From Guillardia theta CCMP2712 (lineage: Eukaryota; Cryptophyceae; Pyrenomonadales; Geminigeraceae), in assembly GCF_000315625.1 (NCBI RefSeq), contig NW_005434621.1, positions 65,610 through 94,435 on the forward strand: a stretch of DNA of 28,826 nt, written 5' to 3'. Below, piece by piece: positions 19,713 through 28,826 of this stretch (positions are counted from its first letter, which is position 1; every line of letters begins with the position of its first letter). A program made the position numbers and the translations under genes. A model generated the notes under the pieces. The model had not been told where the DNA came from. It saw nothing but the letters and a program-made list of their open reading frames with translations, and did not search any database.

Positions 19713-20512
19713 TCAGTAGTACTTGCACTGAGCAGCTGGAAGACCAAACTCTTTCGAGAATGCCCACTTCTTTGCCTTCAGCTGCTGAAGCAAATTCCCG
19801 TCCAAGGTCACGCTGGTACCTTCTGCAGATGCTGCTGCAGGAGCAGGAGCGGGCTTTGATGCTGCCGCAGGCTGTGGCGCCTTGGGCGTAGGGGCTGCGG
19901 CCTGCGGTGCTGCTGCCTGAGCTGCTGCTGCCTGTGGCGCTGATGGCTTGAAGTTTTCAAACGCACTGACATCAGACAAGCTCTCGCATACCACCATAAC
20001 GATCTCTCCCACGGCCACGTCTGAGGCCCCGTCTTCTTTAAGGATCGCAGCAACGTATCCTTCCTCTTGAGCCTCCCACGCCATGGTCGCCTTGTCTGTC
20101 TCCACGTCACAGAGATGGTCTCCGGGAGCAATCTTCTGCCCGATTTTCACCATCCACTTGGCTGACGAGAACAAGAGTCAGAGCTATAGGGAATGCAGCG
20201 CAGGAGATTCCTACCTATGTTACCCGCCTTCATGGTGGGTGAGAGAGCAGGAAACGCAAGCTCCATGTGAGGAGGCAGTGAAGAGAAAAATCGCATGCCC
20301 CCCAAAGCACGCTGGACGCAGCGAGCTTGACCTCCTGCAGGAGCGCGCAAGTATCTCGATTGAACAGTGGTTGATACTGCTCTTGAGGAAAGGGAAGTGC
20401 GGGTGGAGGACATGAACGAAGAGGAGGAGGGATTTTGAAGGTGGGAGCAAACGGGAAGGGCGCGGAGCATTGATGAGGTGCGCAGAGGAAGTTTCATGGC
20501 AGAGCGCAGCAT
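19713..20512 (-). CDS. Mitochondrial lipoyl-domain protein of pyruvate dehydrogenase E2 type, lacking catalytic domain
   Basis: Two exons, complement 20512-20215 and 20161-19713, joined in phase 1 across a 53-nt intron, giving 248 residues. Residues 1 to about 78 are a basic Ser/Arg/Leu-rich presequence containing GGMRFFSSLPPH, typical of mitochondrial matrix import. Residues about 81-160 form a lipoyl domain: FPALSPTM at the start, KWMVKIGQKIAPGDHLCDVE next, and the acceptor motif ETDKAT with Lys123 as the predicted lipoylation site. An Ala/Pro linker follows, then a short tail (VTLDGNLLQQLKAKKWAFSK to AAQCKYY) and a stop. Full E2 or E3BP would continue with a peripheral-subunit-binding domain, and E2 with an acetyltransferase domain carrying HxxxD; neither is present. 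Only 148 bp separates the stop from the convergent NIF3-family gene, so no missing exons fit. Either a dedicated lipoyl carrier subunit or a truncated paralogue is possible. Confidence 0.9.
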
Positions 20513-22354
20513 TGCGGAGGCAACGTTAGAGAGGTAGGGTGGTACTCAGTTAAAAGGGGTATGGAGTATTTGGTTAGTAAATAGTACCGGGTACTGCTCA
20601 ATATTTTCATTGAAAGACATCGGTGGGGGTAATATTTGTAGGGGTCATCGTTGTAAATAGTGGGTAGGGGTGGAGGGACAACTTGCTATGGCTCAACCAT
20701 AGGGTGTAGCAAATCGACCTTGTGCACCCTCAGCATGGTGTACCCCTACTTTCAACCATCAACTCATCAGTAAAATGAGGGTGGGTGTGTTATTCGGGTG
20801 GGGTAGGGGTGGAGATCACAGTGAGTCTAGCATGACCGGGTACTTGGACTCCAACTTAAGAGGTAGGGGTATTTCAAGACTGAGTCTGAGGGGAGCTTGA
20901 TCATGATGAGGCAGGCTTGAAAGTTTTGTTCAGACCGGGTCCATCTAGAGCCTTCTATAGGATCACAGGGGGTAGGGTGGAGGTCTTGAGTCGTTGGCAC
21001 ACGTCACTTAGAGTAGAGTGAAAATGAATGGTAGTGAAGAGCTGTGGAAAGGTAGGGGTAGGGTAGGGAAGATAAGGGGGTGGGTTCATAGATAGTCATC
21101 CTCATTACCGGTTCTTGGACCAGTAAATGATGGGGTATGTGAGGACATGGGGTACGCGATATGTTGAAAGCCATTGTGATTAAGGGGGTGTCAACCCAAC
21201 CCTACCATACGGCATCCCTTTATTGTACCCCATGGTCAATTTCCCATCCGCACCCCATACTAGAAATACTCACCCGTCATACTTGCATGACTACCCCTAT
21301 ATTCTCTTTGTACTACCCTTGATTATGTGGAGTTCATTTGCTAGTACGGGTATCATTAATAACCCTACCCCCTCAATTGGGTAAGAAATGAGCAAGGACC
21401 CCTGATTAAAAGAACCCTACCCACATCCATCTGCCATCCCGCCAAGGCTCAATGCAGGCGGGATGAATGCGAAAGAAGCGTGAGATGGCAGAAGATGTTG
21501 AAGGAAGCAGAGCATAGGGGAACGGAAGACATCAGAAATGTTAAGATCAATCGGGTTGAGGAGGAGAAGAGAAGATTCAAAACCAGTGATGTGTTGGTGT
21601 GATGGAGAGGAACGAGAACGATTGAATTTTTCATCCAGCGTTCCTCTGAATATAAGTGGACACCGACTGTCGAAGTCAATTATGACATACTTTGTTGCAG
21701 CATGCAATGTTTATTGCTGGGTTGAGTCGAGTAAGATGGGGATTGGATTGTACTTCAGACAAAGGATGATGCCTGTAGATTAAACAAGATCCAGGATGCA
21801 GGATCGAAAGCAGGATTCGTGAAGGCATTATCTTCCTCGATCTATTATCGATAGCAGATACATGAGTTTCGTCATATGTGATGTCGTCCTAATCCATCAC
21901 AAACTATGATGAGGGATTCACTGACAAAGGCAGGGCTTGACCAGTTTTGGTTGGACTTGTTTGTTTTAGTACAGATGTAGCGAGGTGGTGAGTGGCTGAG
22001 ATAGACTCTTGTCTTTGCACGCATGAACTTGTTGTTTTTTTATACTTGATGCTTGTATTTGTTTTTTAGTTGAATGGTCTCGCACTCAAGTCGTGATAAT
22101 CATTCTCTGACTGTGTGGAAATGTGCAAAGTACATTTGTTCAGGACCTCCATTGAAAGAAAAAATGCACGATTAAGACGAGTAGGAACAGAAGGGTGGAA
22201 GGATTCTCAACACAGAGTTCATTAGTTTTAAAATTGTTCTTGACATCTGAACGGACACGATGCTCGCATGTTTCTATCTGAAGTACATTGCGGTGCAGTT
22301 GGGCGGGCGTTTACCTGGCGTTACAATCCTTGGCGACAAGTGAAGCAAGAGGAC
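20513..22354. other. Divergent intergenic region between the lipoyl-protein and Sec22 genes
   Basis: About 1.84 kb between divergent start codons. The first 900 bp is the TACCCC/GGGGTA element; the rest (21420-22354) is AT-richer with only short frames and nothing recognisable. Promoters for both genes must lie here. Confidence 0.7.
20525..21420. repeat. TACCCC/GGGGTA-rich dispersed element, copy 2
   Basis: The left two thirds (about 20530-21190) are rich in TAGGGGT and GGGTAGGG words on the plus strand; the right third (about 21190-21420) switches to TACCCC and ACCCTACC. The switch has the same polarity as in copy 1 at 2960-3500. CAAGGACCCCT at 21393-21403 is exact in both copies. No gene is seen inside. 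Mobile-element remnant, regulatory G-quadruplex region and replication-related sequence are all possible. Confidence 0.6.
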
Positions 22355-23352
22355 ATGAAGTTCACTTTGATTTTCAAAGTACCAATCTCAGCAGGCCAGC
22401 TTCCTGTCCCTCTTGCAGCGTCCATGGACGATGAGAAGGATGCGAGCGGCGAGCTGGAGAAATACAAAGGTCAAGCTAAGAAGATCATGCGACAGACAAG
22501 CACCACGTCTCCGACTCCATGCACCATCGAGGCAGGCACTTATTCATTCCAGTGAGATGCTCCAGCATGTCGCGAACATGAACTGAGAGGTTCTGCAGTT
22601 ATGTCATTATAGATGCTCCTGGGACCTCAGGATCCAAGATCTGCTTCCTTACGTTAGCTGAAAAGGGCTGCCCGCGCAGACTTGCGTTCGATTATCTAGA
22701 CGATCTGCAGAAAGAGTTCATCCAACTGCACGGCCAACAAATTGACAATGTGGAGAGGCCGTACAAGTTCATCACATTCGGTAATGGCAGGCGATGGTGG
22801 CTTCGATGAGAGCGCTGATGGTTGATTGCCTCAGATACTTTTATTCAAAAGACCAAGAAACTGTACACAGACACTCGCGCTAATCGAAACCATTTGAAGA
22901 TGATGTCGGATGACTTGCGAGACATTCAGGTCACTCTTGGGCCCTTGTCGTCGAGGCTGATGACTTTTGGGACGCGCAGGGCATAATGACAAGAAACATA
23001 CAAGAAGTTCTTGGAAGAGGAGAAAAGCTTGAAAGTAATCAAAACTGAGAGAGCAAAATCATGCACTCAATGTGTTTGCAGCCGTAACAGGAAGATCCGC
23101 CACCTTGTCTGCGGAGACGAGGCGTTTCAAAGACAAAGCTACTTCATTGTACGATAGCCCCCTATGCTCACTCTTGCTGTGCGTGATTCTCAATTCACCG
23201 TTCAGGTATCGGGACTTGCTGTTTAGACAATGGGCTCCATTGGTGGTGAGTTTCTGCCTATTGCAATGATAGAAATTTTCCGCAAGATTCAAAATGCCTT
23301 GCAGGTCGTGGCGTTGGTTGTAATCATTCTGCTCTACATCTTCTGGCGATAA
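22355..23352 (+). CDS. SEC22: Sec22-type R-SNARE (longin)
   Basis: Exons 22355-22551, 22599-22780, 22835-22929, 22980-23034, 23082-23148, 23206-23245 and 23305-23352, all in phase, giving 227 residues against about 215 in other Sec22 proteins. Sec22 drives ER-Golgi vesicle fusion from the ER and COPI/COPII membranes. The N-terminal longin domain starts MKFTLIFKV, has PVPLAASMDDEK, a conserved SPTPCTIEAG segment, LAFDYLDDLQKEF and RPYKFITFDTFIQKTKKLY. The SNARE motif runs through MTRNIQEVLGRGEKLE, with Arg in GRGEK as the central ionic-layer residue, then SAETRRFKDKATSLYRDLLF. The C-terminal anchor is PLVVVALVVIILLYIFWR. The start was chosen because it begins the longin beta-strand; upstream frame is open but not similar. 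It converges with the CFIm25 gene, about 155 bp away. Confidence 0.95.
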
Positions 23353-23506
23353 ACAAAGTGGCACTAAATTCCATCTTCCCGTGCTTCGTGCGCTCTGCAA
23401 ACGATATCGCATTTTTTGAAAATTTATTGCTTCGTACAAAACGACAAAAAGATTCATGAGAAAAAAATATTAAAACAATATGACTGGCGCGTAACTCGGT
23501 GCTGAT

Positions 23507-24644
<1,138 letters not shown>

Positions 24645-24882
24645 CTCTCCTCCTTCCCGCTCCCCTCATACAGCCCTCCCCCTGAAATCATCCCCCTCAC
24701 GCCTCGAAATCATCCCCCTCATGCTCTATTCATCCCCCTCATCCCCCTCGATGCGTTGGAGATTCTTCTTTGAAATTTGTGTATACCACCCCCACCCACC
24801 TTTTTACGGTGAAATAAGGGGTAATCATAGCCTCCTGTAGTCCCAGTCGCCCGACAGCCGTTGGTACGGTCCCTGTCTCGCC
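24645..24882. promoter_or_regulatory. Bidirectional promoter with four CATCCCCCTC repeats
   Basis: Only 238 bp separates two divergent start codons. CATCCCCCTC occurs at 24689-24698, 24711-24720, 24731-24740 and 24740-24749, the last two sharing one base. The first two are each preceded by GAAAT and spaced 22 bp apart. A regulatory role is inferred from position and repetition. Confidence 0.55.
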
Positions 24883-27800
24883 ATGCTGCGGTGGCGGCTC
24901 GGAGCGCTGCGGAGGGAGGGCTTCCAGCCCGCTCGACGACATCCCTCCGCCTCTCGTCGCCCTCCTCTCGGCCCCTCCTTCTCTCAGCCCTCCTCCTCCT
25001 CCCTCTCTTCAAAACAGTGCCCAAACTTCCACCCCTACCCGTATGTCCACCGCGAACGCAGCCCCTCTCCTCCCCGTGATCACGGGGGCCGCGAGGTCCC
25101 TGTAGGGAGGCAGAGGAGCTTTTCTGCTCCTCCTATCCGCCCTGCTCCTGTCAACCTCAGTGCTGACGTCAAGCAAGCACGTGCCATGTCTGCCGCACGG
25201 TTTGTCACCGACCAGGCACCCTTTGACGAGGAGGAAATGCGGCAAGATCCTTTCCGCGAGATCTACGAGTGGCTCAAGGACGAAAGTCTGCACGAGCATC
25301 TGCCATCTCTGCTCAGCCTCGGAGTCTGCGAGCTCAGGTAGCGGCAACGACATGCACATGTGCGACGCTGACGCTAGTCTTGCAGTCACTTGGCAGACCT
25401 AGACGCCATAGACCTCGGAGAGGCAGGGCTGTCCCGACCGGAAGTCAAACGATTCCTGCGCAAGCAAGCGAGCATGGCCACTCACTGCTGTGAAATCGCG
25501 TCCAGCGCCAACGAGACAGCCTCCTCCAACTTCTCCTTGCAAGTTGCCAACGTGACGGACAAGCACGGGGAGGAGGGGAGCGAGAGCGAGAGGAGCAACA
25601 GCTCTCCTTCCGTGAACCAGCCCATAACTTCAGAGCGCCTCAAGCAGGAGCAGGGGGCGAGGGCAGGAGAGGACGTGCTGCCGTATGACGACACGAGCTT
25701 TGGGTTCCGCGGCCTCCAGCAAGCCTTTCAGAGCCTGGTAAGGCTTCACCGAGGAGAGGAGCAGGAGACGATCGGCTACGGCATCGCTCTGCAGGTCACC
25801 AACGCCACCATCAACACCTTCTGCGTGCTCGTCAGCGCTCAGACTGCGAGCAGCACAGACGCGCTGCAGTCGCTGAGGATGAGCATGGAAGGGGTGGAGG
25901 AGTTGGAAGCGAGGCTGGACCCGCAGATCCTGCTGGTCTCGTACCCGCAGCAAGGCTTCCACCTGGTTGGAATCGACGTGTTCAACGCGAGCGTTGACTT
26001 CTCCGAGGCTCTCAAGAGAACCTCTCTCTCCTGCGACAAGCCTGCCGGCGGCATCAAGGACAACGGAGCGGTCGCAATATGCGGGTTCCGCCATGGCCAG
26101 AGGTCGCTGGCGGTAGCAGGAGTGGAGCAAGTCTCTCAGTCTCATGTGGTTCTGCACAAGGCGCTTGAAGCGCATCCTTGCTCCGTCCTCGTGGTAGGGG
26201 ATGAGGTGACGGCGATGGCGCTAGGGAGCGACGGCACTGACCGCACTCTCCTCCTCCTCCACATGTCAGACTTGAAGCAAGTGGTGGCCTCGTTGGACGC
26301 TTCCCTCCCGCTCTTCTCGAGGACTCTGTCGTTTACGCCTGAGAGCAGCGCAGCTACCGGAGCTGAGAAGAGTCAGAGCTGCCAGCCGGACATGGACAGA
26401 GCGAGAAAGCCGCGGGCAAGCTGCGAGCTCGTCCCGTGCCTCGAGCTGCCGTCGATGCAGAAGACGATGGGAGGGAGCAGAGCAGGCAACGAAGACAAGC
26501 AGCCAGCACAGGACAAGGCCGAGAAGCAGGAGGGAGAGGGAGGTAAAGACGGTTTGAGCGAAGATCGACATGCGGCTGAGCAGGGGAGTCCCCCCGACCT
26601 GCCCGCTGCTGCGGCAGAGGGGCTGAGCGAGGGAGGAGAGGGCGGGGAAGAGAGTATCCGTCGCATGCTCGAGTCCGTGGCTGAGGTGGACGACGTTTCG
26701 ACCCTCAACATGCTGCTGCTGCACTTCCTCAAGTTGAGCACGGAGAGCAAGGTCATCCTCACAAGGATCGACCAGATCTGCTCTCATGGGCAGGAGCTCA
26801 GCCGCTCCCTCGAGCAGACCTGCGTCCTCCTCCTCCAGCTCATGGACAGGCACGCTGACGATGCAGATGTGCAGGCCCTCTGCTGCAGCATCCTTTCTGC
26901 GCTGTCATGCGAGAAGAGTTTCCAAGAGCACATCGCAGCCTCTGGCGGAGCCCAGCACGTCCTCAAGGCCATGACGCTGCACCCCGACGCCCTCAACGTC
27001 CAGCTCAAGTCTAGCAGAGCCCTGTGCAACCTTGCCTACGAGAACGGCGACATCCAGGAGGACATGGCGAGGAGCGGAGGGGTCGGGATGATCCTGCTGG
27101 CCATGAGGAGGCATGCGTCCAAGGCGAGGATCCAGGTGGAGGGCTGCGGGGCCCTCTGCAACCTCTGCGCCAACAAGGCTGAGAACCTGAAGCTGATCCT
27201 GGAGGAGGGAGGGCTCGAGGCGATCCTGCAGGCCATGTCGCTGCACGTCTCCGACCAGGACGTGCTCTTCCGCGGCTGCTGCGCCCTCTCGAGCTTCGCG
27301 TCGTCACACCAGCTGGACAAGGAGCTGAGCGAGGGCGGGGCTGTGAGCGTGGTGATCAAGTGCTTGCTAGTGTTCCCGGACAACGAGGACCTGGTCTACA
27401 AGGGGTGCAGCGTCCTAGCGGACGTGTGCGAGGGCGAGCCCTGCCTCAAGACCTGCAGCAGGCTGGGGGCGATCCCTGCCGTGCTCAAGGCGCTTGCGGG
27501 CAAGTGCGAGAACGTGAGACTGCAGTCCAAGGGGATGCGACTCCTCCTCCTCCTGTGCGGGGACGGTGAGAACCACCAGCAGCTGATCAGGTACGAGGGC
27601 ATCGGGCACGTGCTCAAGGTCATGGAGACGCTGAGGGGATCGGGCGAGATCCAAGAGCGAGGATGCGCGATCCTAAACAGACTCGCGCGGGTCGGGGACG
27701 CGCTGGACATGGTGATTGAGCACAACGGGGTTCAGATCATCGTGACGGCGATGCTGGACCTGGACGGGAACATCAACGTGCTGGAAGAGGGGCTGAGCTG

Positions 27801-28353
27801 CCTGTCGAGGCTCTGCCTGAACCCGACGGCGAAGGAGGAGCTGCTGCAGACGAAGCTGATCGAGTTCATCAGGAGCGCGATCGAGAGCAACAAGCTCCCC
27901 AAGACCTGCCGCATGTCAATCGTCCGGATCGTGCAGGCGATCGCGGGGCTGGATGAAGTCTTCAGCAGCGCTCTGAGGAACATCGGGGAGCATCGACCCA
28001 TCTCCGCCATTCTCCCTCCTTCCATGCCGCGCACTCCGTTCAGGGCGAATGCGGCTTCAGAGGAGCGGCGGCCTGCGTCGGCGACGTTCTCGGGCAGCGG
28101 AGCGAAGCTGGTGAAGGAGCTGAGGATGCGACACGGGGACAACGAGAACGTGGACAGGAACCTGCTGCTGGAGCACCAGATCTCTCACCTTGCTAGGGAG
28201 GCAGAGGTGATACGAAACGAGAACCTTAAGATCATACAGCAGTGCACGCTGGATGGGAGGAAAGAGGAGCTGCTGTACCCCCCAAAAGGCAAGAAATTCT
28301 TGCACAGCTGGATGGGAAGAACGGGGGGCAAGAAGGCGAAGAAAGCAACCTGA
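24883..28353 (+). CDS. SAM-domain and armadillo-repeat protein
   Basis: Two exons, 24883-25337 and 25386-28353, joined in phase 2 across a 48-nt intron, giving 1140 residues. Residues 1-110 are Arg/Ser/Pro-rich. About 127-180 resembles a SAM domain (IYEWLKDESLHEHLPSLLSL; LSRPEVKRFLRKQA), split by the only intron. About 256-460 is a mixed alpha/beta region I do not recognise (IGYGIALQVTNATINTFCVL; SVLVVGDEVTAMALG). A Lys/Glu/Ser-rich linker follows. About 590-1005 carries at least eight armadillo-type repeats (GGAQHVLKAMTLHPD; LKSSRALCNLAYENGDIQED; GCGALCNLCANKAEN), resembling the ARM region of LRRK2-like and other ARM proteins. A C-terminal coiled coil (LLLEHQISHLAREAEVIRNE) ends in a basic tail GKKAKKAT. 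A protein-interaction scaffold is likely; localisation is unknown. The very long second exon contrasts with its intron-rich neighbours. Confidence 0.87.
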
Positions 28354-28474
28354 TGCCGGGAGGAAGCGAGAGGAGGTGTATTGCAATTGTAGGATGATGC
28401 CATCGTGTTGTGTTTGTGATAAGATGACAGTGTAATGAAAGTATGAGACTTGTTCGCATCATGGTCGTCCTCCC
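28354..28474. other. Tail-to-tail spacer
   Basis: About 120 bp between the stop codons of two convergent genes. The 3' untranslated regions of both must be short or overlap. No other feature is visible. Confidence 0.6.
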
Positions 28475-28737
28475 TCAAACCACCTCCAACTTCAACTCAT
28501 GTGAGATCTTGTCGAGAATCTGCTTCCACCGCTCACCCTTGGCAACCAGCGATACCTTCCTTGGACCTGTGCAATTTCAGAGGATCGTTGGTGTGGGTGG
28601 AAACAATACCGTCCATGGGTGGCAGGGCAAAATCCTCCTCCTCCTCCTCCTCCTCCTCCTCCTCCTCCTCCTCTTGTGCTTGGAATCCTTGCGAGGCAAC
28701 AAAATCCTTGTCCTCCATCAGGTGGATCGTCAAGTAA
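28475..28737 (-). CDS. 3' two exons of a poly-Glu protein, unrecognised family
   Basis: Exons complement 28737-28610 and 28566-28475, joined in phase 1 across a 43-nt intron; the upstream acceptor at 28738 shows earlier exons lie off the right edge. The visible 72 residues are YLTIHLMEDKDFVASQGFQA, a run of thirteen Glu, DFALPPMDG, then PRKVSLVAKGERWKQILDKI and SHELKLEVV before the stop. Reading without the intron would instead end in CQG. The spliced reading is preferred because the 29-codon tail is open, non-repetitive and protein-like. The poly-Glu run is a coding (GAG)n microsatellite. The family is not recognised. Confidence 0.7.
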
Positions 28738-28826
28738 CTGAACACAAGTTACAACCCTCCTCCTCCTCCTCTCCTCCTCCCCCCCTCCTCCTCTCCTCCT
28801 CCCCCTCCTCGTCCTTGTCTTCCTCT
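28738..28826. repeat. CCT-rich tract at right edge
   Basis: CTCCTCCTC runs, which on the sense (minus) strand of the poly-Glu gene read as GGAGGA purine tracts. They probably lie in the intron preceding the exon that starts at 28737. Confidence 0.75.

Noticed and set aside
26266-26853. 195-codon minus-strand frame
   Set aside because: Lies wholly antisense to the SAM/armadillo exon; expected shadow of GC-rich coding sequence.

Overview
The window is nuclear DNA from a microbial eukaryote with many very short spliceosomal GT-AG introns and GC-rich exons. The most diagnostic clue is the Hsp90 gene at 3889-6737. Its first exons encode a hydrophobic signal peptide ending CSA, then a Phe (CSA|F), then a basic Ser/Arg-rich stretch. 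That is the bipartite presequence of proteins imported into a complex, red-alga-derived plastid. A cryptophyte such as Guillardia theta is my best guess, but this is inference; other red-plastid lineages cannot be excluded from the sequence alone.

Layout, left to right: a C2-PDZ-putative-Ig protein (-, runs off the left edge); a 1.84 kb divergent intergenic region with a GC island and a TACCCC/GGGGTA-rich element; plastid-type Hsp90 (+, 13 exons); a microsatellite-rich interval; a long gene with two tandem bHLH-like modules (+); a small single-pass membrane protein (-); a membrane-anchored coiled-coil protein (+) interrupted by a 100-N gap; the end of a + strand gene after the gap; a membrane protein with an S-P-x-R-R tail (-); a NIF3-family protein (+); a mitochondrial lipoyl-domain protein with no catalytic domain (-); a second 1.84 kb divergent region with a second TACCCC/GGGGTA element; the R-SNARE Sec22 (+); the polyadenylation factor CFIm25/NUDT21 (-); a SAM + armadillo-repeat protein (+); and the last two exons of a poly-Glu protein (-).

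From 12.4 kb onward the genes alternate strictly in orientation, giving tail-to-tail pairs about 120-350 bp apart and head-to-head pairs sharing promoters. Exon boundaries were assigned by hand from GT/AG sites, matching codon phase and protein-family continuity. Nearly all introns are 42-60 nt. The longer ones mostly contain trinucleotide or hexanucleotide microsatellites.

The genes do not form one pathway. They are ordinary housekeeping and organelle functions (protein folding in the plastid, ER-Golgi fusion, mRNA 3'-end processing, a mitochondrial lipoyl carrier) beside several unrecognised membrane and coiled-coil proteins. The less expected items are the tandem bHLH-like gene, the lipoyl-only protein, the paired TACCCC/GGGGTA elements, and the CATCCCCCTC repeats in the CFIm25 bidirectional promoter.
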